A stretch of DNA of 64,000 nucleotides from Cytospora piceicola (lineage: Eukaryota; Ascomycota; Sordariomycetes; Diaporthales; Cytosporaceae): NCBI GenBank assembly GCA_023375675.1, contig JALQBC010000007.1, positions 1,302,001 through 1,366,000 on the forward strand, written 5' to 3'. This document shows, piece after piece, positions 1 through 11,185 of the stretch. The translations under genes were made by a program, and so were the position numbers. The notes beneath the pieces are model-generated. The model worked only from the letters and a program-made list of their open reading frames with translations. It was not told the origin of the DNA and did no database searches. How positions within the stretch are numbered: the first letter of the stretch is position 1; the number at the start of each line of letters is the position of its first letter.

Positions 1-719
1 AGGAAGTTATGCCATTGTGAGGCTGGATGGATACATATTCGGCATGTGTCCGTCGTGTTGTCTCCAGTTTTGAGACAGCGTTTCGAGTTGCTCACATGAA
101 GCAGGCTGCATTAGAAATGCCTTTGCACATTGCATATATCTTCCGAGAATCAGGAGTCTTGCAGAGTGCGCTTGGCAGGAGGAGACATGAAGACAAAGTG
201 GAATGCAGTTACGGAGTACCCAGTACAAGAATGACCAAGGAACCCGAACCCTGAACGAAATGAAGCGAACCTTACCTTTGCACGTGCCTGGAGCGTATCC
301 TCAACCCCTGAAACGGTAAGCGATAAGTGATAAGCGATAAGTGATAACGATCAGGTGGGGGAAATCTGTAGCCAATGACTTACCTACTTAAGTAGTGTAC
401 ATTAAGTAATCAGTTGGCGGGGCACTTGGGGCTGGACGTTTGGCGGGAGGGACATCAGGAGCTCCCATTTGATGCCTCAGGCAAGCACGGACCCAGGAAT
501 GGAATGGAGCAGAGCAGTCCGCCCGCTGTAGCGCGGGGTACGAAAATTTGCTAGCATCCAGTCAAGTTCCGTTTCGGTGTGTGTATTCTTTGGGCAGCAA
601 CAAAACAATCTCTCGACTTTTTTTCCCCTCCTACTTCACCTCAACAACAACCTCGCCTCACCACCAATTTGATACCCCCCCGAATAAATCCTTACCACCT
701 CTTAAAAACCATCTGCAAA
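1..719. other. Upstream region of EF-1beta gene
   Basis: No gene supported. The last ~130 bases before the EF-1beta start are pyrimidine- and CAAC-rich, as expected for the leader of a highly expressed fungal gene. A GATA-motif cluster lies at 322-347 (listed separately) and an ACTTAAGT palindrome near 386-394. Confidence 0.6.
322..347 (+). promoter_or_regulatory. Four GATAA motifs at exact 7-bp spacing
   Basis: GATAA begins at 322, 329, 336 and 343, giving alternating cGATAAG/tGATAAG units. GATA(A/G) is the core site of fungal GATA-type zinc-finger regulators (AreA/NIT2, WC-1, SREA families). The array is about 375 bp upstream of the EF-1beta start codon. That it acts as a regulatory element is inference; it could also be a simple tandem repeat. 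Confidence 0.45.
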
Positions 720-1826
720 ATGGGTTTCGCCGATCTTGTTAGCGATGCTGGCCTGTCCATGCTCAACAGCTTCCTGAGCACCCGCTCTTACGTCTCCGGG
801 TAAGTTGTTCCCGACCAACTGTGACTCCCTTCGGGCATCATGATGGTCTTGATGGATCACTGCCTGCCCTTGTCTACAACGTACAACGTACAACAAACGG
901 ACGGACGGACAGACGGACGGATAGACGACTATTACATGATCATCTCAATGGTCCGTGTTTCTGAGCAGACTCAAGACCTGTACAACGAAGATAAACCCAG
1001 CAACGCTGTTGCACTTCTGATACAGTCTCTCTCCTCCGCCTCCACATTCTCACCTACTGGAAACATCCCCTCACCACCCGCCATTCTTGGGGGCCAATCT
1101 ACCTGACAGCTCTTCTAACATTCTATCTTCTCCCCCCCATAGCTACAACGCCTCCCAGGCCGATGTTGCCTGCTTCAAGGCCATCTCCGCCGCCCCCGAC
1201 GCCACCAAGTACCCTAACGCTGCCCGGTGGTACAAGCACATCGCCTCTTACGAGTCCGAGTTCGCCACCCTCTCCGGCGATGCCTCCAAGCCCTACACCG
1301 TCTACGGACCCGAGGACTCTGAGCTCACCGTGAACCCATCCAAGGCCCCCGAGAAGGCTGAGGAGGAGGACGACGATGTCGACCTGTTCGGTTCCGACGA
1401 CGAGGAGGAGGACACCGAGGCTGCCCGTATCCGTGAGGAGCGTCTGGAGGAGTACCGCAAGAAAAAGGAGGGCAAGGTGAAGCCCGCCGCCAAGTCCATT
1501 GTTACTCTGGATGTCAAGCCTTGGGGTACGTCAATCTACAAAAACCAACGGAAATGTATGGACTGGGTTATGCTAACATTATTTGTCACTCTACAGACGA
1601 CGAGACCGACCTCGTGGCTCTTGAGGCTTCCGTCCGTGGAATCGAGAAGGATGGTCTGGTCTGGGGTGGCTCCAAGTGGGTCCCCGTTGGTTTCGGTATC
1701 AAGAAGCTCCAGATCAACCTCGTTGTCGAGGACGACAAGATTGGCCTGGAGGAGCTCGAGGAGGAGATCCAGTCCTTCGAGGACTACGTCCAGTCCTCCG
1801 ACATCGTTGCCATGCAGAAGCTGTAA
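720..1826 (+). CDS. EFB1: Translation elongation factor 1-beta (eEF1B alpha, GDP-GTP exchange factor)
   Basis: Exons 720-799, 1143-1525 and 1597-1826 join to 230 aa. The protein recharges eEF1A with GTP during translation elongation in the cytosol. Visible features: GST-C-like N-terminal segment (residues ~1-75, including [11 protein letters not shown]), a strongly acidic linker ([18 protein letters not shown]), a charged helix ([12 protein letters not shown]), then the exchange domain beginning [16 protein letters not shown] and ending in the family's conserved DIVAMQKL. Both introns have GT..AG ends: GTAAGT..AG (343 bp) and GTACGT..TACAG (71 bp) with a TGCTAAC branch site near 1571. Length matches the family (~205-235 aa). 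The long first intron is unusual for this window but common in highly expressed fungal genes. Symbol is that of the yeast orthologue. Confidence 0.96.
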
Positions 1827-2681
1827 GCGGGCTTTGCTTGCTGGTGACTCGGGGAAATTGAATTTGATGTTGATGAGACAAATGATCATGGGATAATCAT
1901 GACTGTCGGGCTACATACACACAACACATTACATTGTGATTGGCCAACTCATGGCGTCTGTTAGACCGCGTCTGGCGAAAAGCATGAGAAAATTCGATGG
2001 AATAAATAAAATCATCATGACAGGGCCATTTTGGCCCGCCCCTAAACCAACGTTCTGGTCCAAAATCGTTCATGTGTGTCACCATCTCTATTGTGGCCAA
2101 CATCCCTACGGAAACCAGTTGCCGGAATCTGCTTGGCCGACCCACGACAGAACGGATCCTGTGAATCTTTCGTCCCCCTGAGCATAGTGATTTACTGATC
2201 TTTGGGGGTTTTTCGACTGAGCGTGGACTCGAACGCGCCGAATGGCGTTGGGACGGGACCTCCCAAGGAAAAGAAAGAAACCCCAACCGACGTTAAGTGT
2301 CAACACGACTTTGAAGCTGAAGAGTAGTCACCGTCGACAGTGAAAGTGGGAATCAAGCCGGGAAAGGCGTAATTATTAGTAATCACGGTAATCACAAAGC
2401 ACTCATTATGTCACGACAACGAGCGTCATGATGATTCGAAATCAGATTCAGCAATCTTGCCCGTGTACTGTGGATTCAAATTCCACTCCTGATACACCTG
2501 TGCAGTCAGCTATGGAGTCCTCGTGATTACCTACTTGGACGGACATAAAACGAAAGCAATCAGCTTCAACTACTTTGGACACCTCTCCACCCCACTTGGC
2601 TCAATTTCTACCCAACCTCTAACCAGACAACCAAACGAATAAACATTCCACACAATATAATAGAATACAATACAATACAAC
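1827..2681. other. Intergenic region between EF-1beta and SDR gene
   Basis: No coding signal supported on either strand. The last ~40 bases before 2682 form an AATA/CAATACAA-rich leader directly before the SDR start. A B-box-like sequence on the minus strand near 2222-2238 was checked for a tRNA; no paired arms could be drawn. Confidence 0.55.
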
Positions 2682-3431
2682 ATGGCACGCATCTTCATCA
2701 CCGGCTCCTCCGACGGCCTGGGCAGCCTAACAGCCCAGCGCCTCATCAAGCAAGGCCACTCGGTGGTGCTGCACGCGCGCAACGCGCAGCGCGCCGCCGA
2801 CGCCGAGAAGGCGTGCCCGGGGTCCGAGGCCGTCCTGGTGGCGGACCTGACCAGCATCGACGAGACGAAGCGGCTCGCGGCCGAGGCGAACGGGCTGGGG
2901 CGCTTCGACTGCGTGGTGCACAACGCCGGCCTATACGTGGGCATGGAACACGTCAAGGGCAAGTCGGGCCTGCCCAGCCTGTTCTCGGTCAACACGCTGG
3001 CGCCGTACCTGCTGACGTGCCTGATGGAGAGGCCCGGGAGGCTGGTCTACGTGAGCTCCGGGCTGCACCGGGGTGGGAGGCTGAGCCTGGACCGGCTCGA
3101 GGGGGCTGGGTACGACGACTCGAAGCTGCACGATATCATGCTGGCCAAGGCGTTCGCGAGGCGCTTCGGGGCGGGGGTGGAGAGCAACGCCGTTGACCCG
3201 GGCTGGGTGCCTACCAAGATGGGAGGGCGAGGTGCGCCGGGGGACATCCAGGACAGTATCAAGTGCTTTGCTACGGTCGCCTTGGGCGAGGGGGATGCCA
3301 CGGGCAAGACTGGGAAGTACTTCTACAACTCGGTGGAGACTCCTTGTTTGAAGGCGGCGGATGACGAGGCGGCGCAGGATGGGCTGTTGAAGAGGCTCGC
3401 GGAGATCAGTGGGGTTCAGCCACCGAAGTGA
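2682..3431 (+). CDS. Short-chain dehydrogenase/reductase (classical SDR)
   Basis: Intronless, 249 aa, the usual SDR size. It should be an NAD(P)(H)-dependent oxidoreductase of the cytosol with unknown substrate. Rossmann glycine motif TGSSDGLG at residues 7-14; NAG at 81-83; structural LVYVSSG at ~121-127 providing the catalytic Ser; catalytic YDDSK (Tyr144, Lys148); PGW about residue 177. All four signature elements are intact. The ATG at 2682 follows an AT-rich leader and is the first in frame. Third codon positions are almost all G or C, stronger than in neighbours such as the SnoaL-like gene. Substrate cannot be told from sequence; retinol/steroid-type annotations in databases would be by similarity only. 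Confidence 0.9.
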   Translation: MARIFITGSSDGLGSLTAQRLIKQGHSVVLHARNAQRAADAEKACPGSEAVLVADLTSIDETKRLAAEANGLGRFDCVVHNAGLYVGMEHVKGKSGLPSLFSVNTLAPYLLTCLMERPGRLVYVSSGLHRGGRLSLDRLEGAGYDDSKLHDIMLAKAFARRFGAGVESNAVDPGWVPTKMGGRGAPGDIQDSIKCFATVALGEGDATGKTGKYFYNSVETPCLKAADDEAAQDGLLKRLAEISGVQPPK

Positions 3432-4446
3432 TGAACTCCATTATGGATGTTGGAGAACACTGTGTTACTAGTTATTAGCATCTTGAATGATGATGTGTCT
3501 GATCACACAAACATGTACCACTATAACCATCCCTCTGATGCCTTTATTCACGAGATCTGCAACCGCTTGCCAGAGCACAATTTGCTGCCCAATCCCGGCC
3601 AGACCACTCCTATGGTCACCCCGAACTAGGAGATGAGAGCACATACCTAGAGTATAACGTTCAGTAAACATATACCCGCACACGAGGGAACGCAAGACCT
3701 AAGTCCGATGTGTTTCCTGAACAGCTGGAGCTGAATCCATGAACTCGAGATCCTGTAGTGGGTCTCCGAGGATTATGAAGTCGTTCGGGATTTAGCTAGA
3801 TGAGTTCAATACCCGGGAGACGCCTTTTCAACGGCCGCCTCACGCATTGTACCACACTTGACATGTGGTTGTTTTCGTAAACAACCGTGAATCTGGAGTT
3901 GGGAATCAATTCTCAGCAGTGGGTTCGCGGTAAAGCATGAGGAAGTCATGTGCAAAATATAACCAATACCTAATCGCTGAAAAACGCGAACCTCCAGAGT
4001 GACAACATCTCCGGCTCGACTGTTGAGCTCCAGTTTCTCACTCGGCCGAGACGTAGTCCTGCGAACGGAAGATCTCCGCCGCCTGGGGTGACAACACGGT
4101 TCCACTCCCATGCGGGAAGCTTGGAACTGATATCAACGGAGGTTTTAGCCGGCACCACAAGGAACTGAAGATTGATTTATTAGACTCCACGCCCCACTCC
4201 CAGCGCGTGCCCCCAAGGAGGATATGAGGCCGAGCCTGTTGGTCGTGGTCGGCCCCGTCGGATCACACTTGTAGGTGACCTATCATATCGTCCGGATTGC
4301 GCACAATAAAAGTACCCGAGGAGGATTGGTATATATGGGCCCTCGAGTCGCATCTTGGGTTTGTAGGGATAGATCCTGCACACATCTCCTCTATTCTCTT
4401 CAACTACCCCGACACGGAAAACGCGGTAGCGAGAAACCTACAAACC
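3432..4446. other. Intergenic region upstream of SnoaL-like gene
   Basis: No gene supported. Short open frames here lack family motifs. A TATA-like TATATATG sits at about 4330, ~115 bp before the start of the next gene. Confidence 0.55.
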
Positions 4447-4953
4447 ATGCCAAACATGTCGAAGAGACGTGAGATCGCCATCGAGGTGATCGAGGCCTAC
4501 AAGTCCTGGGATATCGAGAGAATCATGGCCTACCGGACTGACGAGTGCACTCAGCTGGTCATACCAAGTTCGTCCAACCCGGCTCAGATTTTACCACTCG
4601 GCATGTTTTGATCTTCATTATCCGCTAGCTAACGCTTAGCCATAGGAAACCTCAACAGAGAGCCAAAAGACAATGCCAGCTACAGGGAGCACTTCGGCTC
4701 CATCATGCCTGTGTTCCACGACTTCCATCCCGAGATACACGAGATCGTGGAGGACGAGCCGGGGAACAAGGTCATGATGTGGGTGAGCAGCAAGGCACAG
4801 TCGCTGATCGGCCCTTACAACAATGAGTACACGATCCTGCTGTACTTCAACGAGGCCGGGGACAAGGTGAAAAAGATCGTGGAGTTCGTGGACTCCGCGT
4901 ATTCCAAGGACTTCTTCACGCGGTTGAGGGCTCACATGGCCAAGACTTCATGA
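4447..4953 (+). CDS. SnoaL/NTF2-like fold protein
   Basis: Two exons, 4447-4567 and 4646-4953, give 142 aa. The 78-bp intron uses GTTCGT as donor, an AGCTAAC branch site near 4627 and CATAG as acceptor; the join reads LVIPRNLNREPKDN in frame. The order helix (REIAIEVIEAYKSWDIERI), strands and C-terminal strand-loop (YTILLYFNEAGDKVKKIVEFVDS) fits the SnoaL-like/NTF2-like superfamily, which includes small polyketide cyclases and many fungal proteins of unknown role. No signal peptide. An in-frame stretch runs upstream to 4297 without ATG, so the first ATG at 4447 (or 4456, MSKRRE) is taken as start. No neighbouring biosynthetic cluster supports a cyclase role. Confidence 0.82.
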
Positions 4954-5679
4954 TATCAGTAAGGTCAGAACAGCCGCTTGAACATAAAGCGGTGCCGAAC
5001 CTGGTATAAGCATGCGATAAAACATATATTCGAGATTTCAAACTTGGATGATATTTATTGAAGTAAAGAAATGTGTATTGATATTTGGGACATTTCGAGT
5101 GAGAGAAAAGGAACAAAACTCTATTGCCAAATCAAATAATTGCATAAGGACTGAAATAGCATTCGCCATATAGAATACGCTCGGGCCTAAGGATGCTTAG
5201 TATGCGGATCAGAGGTATGGTCACGGTCGTACACAGCCAATGAAGTAGATACCTAAGTCGTCTAGCCAGGAACTAAGTACTCACCTAATAAGTTAACCTA
5301 GGGACAGTGGGACCTAACGAGCTACGTCCTGCGTGCACGACAACGGACTGGGGGATTGATAGTGCTAATGGCTCGCTCGAGCACTGCTTCGAACAATGAA
5401 GGTCAATGCCACAGTCTAACAGGTTTCTCCTGTTATTTCTTCATATTTGACTATTTAGCTTCCATATATCGTTTACTCATAACCAAACTGAGGCCCAAAC
5501 TCGTCGTTCTCTTTGATTCATATAAATAGGCTTACAGGAACTTAGATTGTGAACTGACACGGCAATAGTTGCAAAACACACTGTTTTGGTCAGGGCACCA
5601 CAAGTATATCATGCAGCACATTATTTGGAAAGGACTACGGCTATAATTGTATCTTAATCCCCGAACATTGAAGCCCTCC
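4954..5679. other. Intergenic region, AT-leaning
   Basis: No gene supported. Contains fragments of the recurrent ACCTAAGT/ACTAAGTAC-type palindromic motif (near 5250-5300) and a TATAAATAG box near 5521, roughly 160 bp before the next start codon. Confidence 0.55.
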
Positions 5680-6960
5680 ATGCCGCCCTCTCTTCGATCT
5701 CAAGACCGTATGGGAACCCATTCAACCCCGCAGAAACCACAGGCTCGTCTTGTTCCTAACAAGAACCACAAGACCACATGCGTAACGACGAAGAAGAGCA
5801 AGAATAAAAATATGAAGAAGAAGGAAAAACGAGCTAATAGAGGAAGGCCATCTGCCCGGATCCAACACCGCAACCGCTCGAGATCACCACTTCTCAGTCT
5901 ACCTGCCGAGATCCGCCTCCGGATATATCACTATGCCATCGCCTCCGCCACTGGACCAGAGGTGTTTGTCGGGGTGGGAAGCCACGAGCCGACAAAGTCG
6001 ATGAGAGCTACGATATTAGGGCCCCTGGCGGCAGCAGCCTTCGGACAAACTTTGGATAACTGGAACGCGGTCAGCTGGTTCTACAGCAAGATCACGGGCA
6101 ACTACGAAATTGTCCGGTCCAACTCTGTTCGCATGGTCTATCCATTTGTGGACTATCCTTCCTTCGGGCCCATTGGCCTGCCGATTTGGATAAGACGGGC
6201 AAGGTCCAGACCGGGACCTCTCAAGGAAGACAGGGAACGGCACTGGCCCGACGCCATACTGCACTACCTGCGCCCCTTCAGGGCCTGCACGGTGCTCTAC
6301 CAAGAGGCAAGGGTGGAGTTCTTCAAGAGCAGGCACTTCATCCTGGGGAGCTCGACGTACGCCCTGGCCTGGCTGCGCAGGATCGGCAGGCGGAACGCCC
6401 TGGACCTGCGGAGCGTCCGGCTCAAGGTCCATCGCGAGTTCTACGTGAGCACCGGGGGCCACAGAATGGGCGGGTTGCACTGGGACGAGGTCCTCGGCCG
6501 GCTCAGGAGGTCCGCGCCGCGGCTGGAAGTCCTGGGGCTGCACTGCGAGGAGGGCCACAGGCAGCTCCTGGACGCGGAGTGGCTGCTCCGGCGGGCCCCG
6601 GCGTTCCCGAGGCTGTGTCGCGTCGACCTGTATGTCTGGGGTGCTGACAATGGGTTCGGAAAACGGGGCTGGTATCATCACCCGCACCCGCAAGGGGCCG
6701 CCCCGGCAGGGGTCTGCGAAATGATGCAGTCGTTCGTGGACCAAACTGAGATTCCCATTCGGCTCATTGAGGCGTGCAACTTGAGGTCGGACATAGGCAA
6801 GGCTTACGAATGTACGTTGAGTGGGAAGGAGTGGTATGTCCTTTCGCACGATGTGCGTGCCGGCCAGGTCGTGGAGCGCCACATACATGTAGATGAGCTG
6901 GGAGAGCCTTTGTTCAGGCTCATTGACGCCTATGAAGCCTGCCTCCAAAATGGAGTTTAG
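5680..6960 (+). CDS. LPAEIR (F-box-like/DUF7730-type) protein
   Basis: Intronless; first in-frame ATG at 5680 gives 426 aa (a later ATG at 5710 is possible). The N-terminal ~75 residues are basic and low complexity (KKSKNKNMKKKEKR), suggesting nuclear or RNA-associated location. Then SPLLSLPAEIRLRIYHYAI at ~76-95, the F-box-like entry motif of a large fungal family often annotated DUF7730 or hypothetical. Downstream: a helix-rich region with ACTVLYQEARVEFFKSRHF typical of this family. Shares the LPAEIRL.IY signature with the gene at 11186-12207. Function unknown; an F-box role (substrate receptor of SCF ubiquitin ligases) is only a possibility. Confidence 0.78.
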   Translation: MPPSLRSQDRMGTHSTPQKPQARLVPNKNHKTTCVTTKKSKNKNMKKKEKRANRGRPSARIQHRNRSRSPLLSLPAEIRLRIYHYAIASATGPEVFVGVGSHEPTKSMRATILGPLAAAAFGQTLDNWNAVSWFYSKITGNYEIVRSNSVRMVYPFVDYPSFGPIGLPIWIRRARSRPGPLKEDRERHWPDAILHYLRPFRACTVLYQEARVEFFKSRHFILGSSTYALAWLRRIGRRNALDLRSVRLKVHREFYVSTGGHRMGGLHWDEVLGRLRRSAPRLEVLGLHCEEGHRQLLDAEWLLRRAPAFPRLCRVDLYVWGADNGFGKRGWYHHPHPQGAAPAGVCEMMQSFVDQTEIPIRLIEACNLRSDIGKAYECTLSGKEWYVLSHDVRAGQVVERHIHVDELGEPLFRLIDAYEACLQNGV

Positions 6961-7121
6961 TGCGTACGGATAGCCCGCTCGATAGTTCATCACCTTGGTA
7001 TTAAACGCCCGCATCATTTGGCAGTTCTCTTCTCTCTGACAACTTCTCATAGTGACGTCTTGATATAATTAATGCATAGGTTTCGACGCTCCCGTACTTC
7101 CAGTCCAAGCTTAGTGCCTCA

Positions 7122-8986
7122 CTATGTCTGCTCATACACAGCATACAGCTCCTCCTTAGCCCTCGTCTGGGCCCCAGGGCTTCCCGTCGTATTGAGGATC
7201 CTAGTAGTCGTCGTCGTAGTCACAGGCACTGCCGACGTCTGTGCCGCTCTTTTCAAGCTGGAGGGGTTGGCGAATCCTGGCGGTGGACTCAACCCGGCCT
7301 GCTCCATACTCTCTCTACCGGCACCGCCTTGCGTCGATAATCTCATCGTACTTTCGGTCCAGGAACTCATGGCTGACATCCGCTCCGTGTTCCCTGCGGC
7401 GGGGGATTCGGCCCACATGCTCTTGTAGTAAGCCCTAGACTCCTCCCTCGTAAAGGCTAGCGGCGGTGCAGTGACGGTTTCTTCTGCGGAGGCGGCTGGT
7501 GTTGGCGCTGTGGTGGTGTCGCTGCTATACACCCTCTGCAGTCCTAAGTCTGGCATGGGCGGTAGTTCCTTCAATATGCCGATGTTGCCACTTGCACTAC
7601 CTTCTGCTACCACACTCTCCCTTGAGTCCGTTACATACTCCATGTTGGTCCTCAAAGTCGTCGCTATGCTGCCAGGTCTACTCATGAGAGCCCCACTCGT
7701 CGAGATGCTTGCCGTTGACGACCGTGAGCTCTTCCGGCGTAGAGGGTTCAGTCGTAGTGGATGGTGCTTCGATGATCGCCTGAACCAACTCGCCATGCTT
7801 CTTCTCATACTAGCCTGTTGCACGGGCTCCGGGTCCAGAAGCGGCAGCGGATAGCTAGGGTCATGTCTCTTCTCATCCTGCCAGCCTTTCGCAACCACCG
7901 TGTTTCCGCCACCATTCGTTCGATCAGCTGCCTGGGCGGTAGCATCGGCATTGGGGTGAGAGGGTCCATCCGTGTGGCCGCTAATGTAGACTAAATTGGA
8001 GGGGTTCGAGACTTGTCGTCGCTTTGTGGTGTTGGAATCGGGGATCTGGGATCGGGCGAGAGGGGAGGTAAAGGAGAACGGTAGACGTGGAAAGGAAGGA
8101 AAGTCTAAGTTAAGCTTGAAGCGACGGTGTTGGCCCACATGGGAAGGGTAGTCGTGTGGAAAAGCCTCGTCGGGGCCGTGGCGGCGGCGTCGGCGACGTC
8201 GGCGGATAAGGATGACAGCCCAGATTGACCCGACAATCAGACCTATAGCACCTGTGCAAGTTGATAAGTCAGAGTCAAGGGAGACGAGGGTCGGCAGAAC
8301 GAACCGATTATGCCAAAAGCAATGGCGGCTTTTGTACGTGTGCCGTCCGGTCGTGAAGGTTCTCGTCCCTGCCCTCCAGGGCTATCTTTATTGTCATGGT
8401 GTGCTCCCGACTCATGTGTCTGTTGTCCTACAGACGATGTTTGATAGCTCGTTGTGCTTGTTGAAAATGAGCTTGTGTGTACCGGAATACCGGTCAGCCA
8501 GATGGCTGGGGTTATGGGAGAGCTGCTGACGGTGGGGAGTGTAGTTGTTGAAGCTTCCGAGAGAGTGGTGGGAAAGACAGTCGCAGTAGCTGATGGTGAC
8601 AACGAAGAGTTCGTCGCAGCATCGTCATAATCATCGTCATGCTTATGGTTGTCGTTGTCTACCTCTCTCGTGGACTCTGCCGTATCTGACTGTTCACCCT
8701 TATCATCGTTAGAGGCGTCGACAACCGTGTTGACACCGTTGTCCTCATCCTCCTTAAGACCGATTACAGGTTTATGTCGTCGATGTACCACACCAGTGCT
8801 CCTAGCTGTTACCTGTACATCTGCAGATAACGAAACTCTCCGCCATGCCCTGAGAAGTCGGAGAAAGTCAGCATCCTGGGCTGATAGTACTGGAACAGCT
8901 GGAATGTTTGTTCCGTATTGGGACCGGGAACCTACCGCAAGGGACTGAACCCAAGATATACCATTTCGTGGCTTAGCAGTTGTAAG
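7122..8986 (-). CDS. Single-pass membrane protein, 5' end unresolved
   Basis: Two exons are clear: one ending at 8305 and one from 8251 down to the stop at 7122, separated by a 53-bp intron (donor GTTCGT, acceptor TTGCACAG). The join runs straight through a transmembrane helix, AFGIIGAIGLIVGSIWAVIL, followed by a run of arginines, so the Ser/Thr-rich N-terminal part (STTTLPTVSSSPITPAI) would be outside and the ~370-residue basic, Ser-rich tail in the cytosol. The frame is open upstream to 8986 but contains no ATG, so at least one more 5' exon, with the expected signal peptide, lies further upstream; I could not place it. No enzymatic domain. Architecture resembles the protein at 21059-22644, but no sequence similarity was seen. 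Function unknown. Confidence 0.68.
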
Positions 8987-11008
8987 TCATCGACAAGCAC
9001 TCGGCTCATTTGTGGCAGGACTGCAAAGGGCCAAGTAGAGTCACAACCGACATTCGTTCTGAAAGAATTGAGGTCTGGAAAAAGAAGGCGTGTCCACAGA
9101 TCAAAGTGAGGGCCAGCCACGTTTCTTTATTAATCTCCAAGGCATCAACGGCGACCACTCTGGCCAGGTCAGAAGATGCCTAGATTGTCCGGGGCCGAGC
9201 TGCAAGAAAAGGGCACAGCCCTTCTGGTGATGAGAGGATTAAGTGCCGTCAGGGCAGTGAAGAGACCGATTGTAGGCAAGGAACATGAAGTGAGGGACCA
9301 GAAGCGCCAAACACATCGATACGATAACACTCGTCAGACCATCGAAAGTTAATGGAAGATGGAAAAATGCTCTGCATCCAGCAAGCAATCAGGAAAGAGT
9401 GGGAGGTGGTGGAAAGAGTGTGTAGTTGCAGCATGAAAACAAAACCAACCTTGGAACAAGAAAGGTTTAGGAAAAGAGTAGGACATGATCGATGTTGAGT
9501 AAATCAACCGTAATGCACAGGGTGGTGAGCGTTGGCAGTACTGCTGCAGCAGAGGCACAAAGAAGTCATGGATGATCGCCCGTCTGCTTGAGCTGGCTTC
9601 GGGAAGCTGTCACTACAGATGGAACGTGTGGCAGGGATTGAAAGCGGCAAGTGGTGATGTTTCAGGAAGGAGGTTTTGTTGCTCAAAGTGAATGTCGTGT
9701 TTCAGAATTGAGTGAAGAACCCCCTTGTACCGTCCAGCGCATAACCTGCCCAACATGGCAGCACTTGAGAGGTGTGCTGCATGTACGGGAATGCTCCACA
9801 GTGACGGACTGCGATACAGCCAAGCCGAGCCAACCTTGGTACCATCCCCATGCCTCTCCACGCCGATGCCCCAGCAGTACCCCAGAAGCAAGCGATGCTG
9901 GCACTTCACCGCAGAGGAGGTTTCCCACTGAACAAGAAAACATGTACAGGGTCCTAGATCTTGATCAAGACTGCCTAGGTGGTATTTGGGGCTGTATGCA
10001 AGAACCACGAAGCCGGGCTGTTGGACTGGGCAGCAGGAGTTCAGAATGACTTCAAATACCACACTTGTGGATTGACGGTAAAAGAAACATATGTACCCGA
10101 TTCGTTGCCCCGGGAGATTGGGAGAAGATTCGACATGATCGTCCATCTTTGGCACCGGCCCCTGTGTACATTGACGACAGTGTATCGATGCATACTCTCC
10201 GTAGAGCAGTAGGTCATCGTGGCACAGCAAGGACGGCCTGAGCAGGAGTCATCGTTGGGGTACGGTAGGTAAACATTGAAGGTTCCGAGTGCAGCGAAGG
10301 CGACGCGTTACGCCCGCCGCATCAGGTAGAAGAGGTTCGAAACCTGAGATGGCAGATCATGTTTGTCTCACGGCAGGGTAAATGGTTGATTGGTGGGTGA
10401 TTCTCATTCGGTGTTTCGCAAGTCAATCGTCTCCTGGTGGAAAAAGGAAGTCTGAGGAACAGTTGGACGATGTCTGTCTGTTGTACGCAACCCATCATCA
10501 GCCCTAACCCTTGAGACGTATCTTCAAAGTCACTCCATCCATCCTTCAAGTGCAAACTCCATTGAAGACAGGTTGGAATTGACACTGAAATATCAGAAAA
10601 TCCCAAATTGGATCACCCGTGATTGCACTGCAGTATATGTCAACTAGTGGATCATAGCATTCTGATTGCCTTTAAAGATTCACTTGTCCGAGAAAAGCAC
10701 CCTTGCCGACTACACTCTATCGACTAGTGTTGCTATAATGAGGAAGGCTATGTGATGATACCTCAAGCTGGGTCGCTAGAAGTTTCGAGGATCTCTGGAG
10801 TGATGAATATCGCCATACAAGAGGCGGCTGGCGGCTAGTCACACGAAAGTCTACCTCACATACCGAGGTATGGCATAGCGGGACTGGACAGCACTTGAGC
10901 ATCCACTGCTCCAGTGATCCGTCGGCCCTAAAATGGGATTATATGAATCCATATATATACATAGTTAGTCATTCTCTTCTGATCAATGAGTATACAGCCC
11001 CTCCCTCT
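8987..11008. other. Two-kilobase stretch without a supported gene
   Basis: No open frame here shows family motifs or convincing splicing on either strand. On the minus strand 9100-9560 is pyrimidine-rich and could hold the 5' exon and leader of the membrane-protein gene that ends at 7122. Base composition is ordinary, with no RIP signature. Confidence 0.5.
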
Positions 11009-11016
11009 TATAAAAG
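11009..11016 (+). promoter_or_regulatory. TATA box of LPAEIR gene
   Basis: TATAAAAG, 170 bp before the start codon at 11186, followed by a CT/AAC-rich leader. Position and sequence fit a fungal TATA element. Confidence 0.5.
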
Positions 11017-11185
11017 GCCTTGAGTTAGAAGTGAAACCTAGAACCCTTCAGTTTCCCATTTACCATTAACCTACCTGCAACTCTAAGCAAGTCAATGTGC
11101 CAAACACATGCACACTTCCATCGGCAACTCATAACTAAAACTTGTTTCTCACCATACATCTCTCAGAGGAGAGAACTCGTACACT

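Noticed and set aside
2180..2310. Possible tRNA gene on the minus strand (B-box-like GTTCGAGTCC)
   Set aside because: The bases flanking the loop do not pair as a T arm and no acceptor or anticodon stem could be drawn.
6016..7050. 344-residue open frame antisense to the LPAEIR gene
   Set aside because: Shadow frame of a GC-rich coding exon; no motifs, Arg/Pro/Gln-rich composition.
9613..10230. 205-residue open frame on the minus strand
   Set aside because: Composition (many Cys, His, Trp), no motif, overlapped by equally long frames on the other strand; looks like chance.
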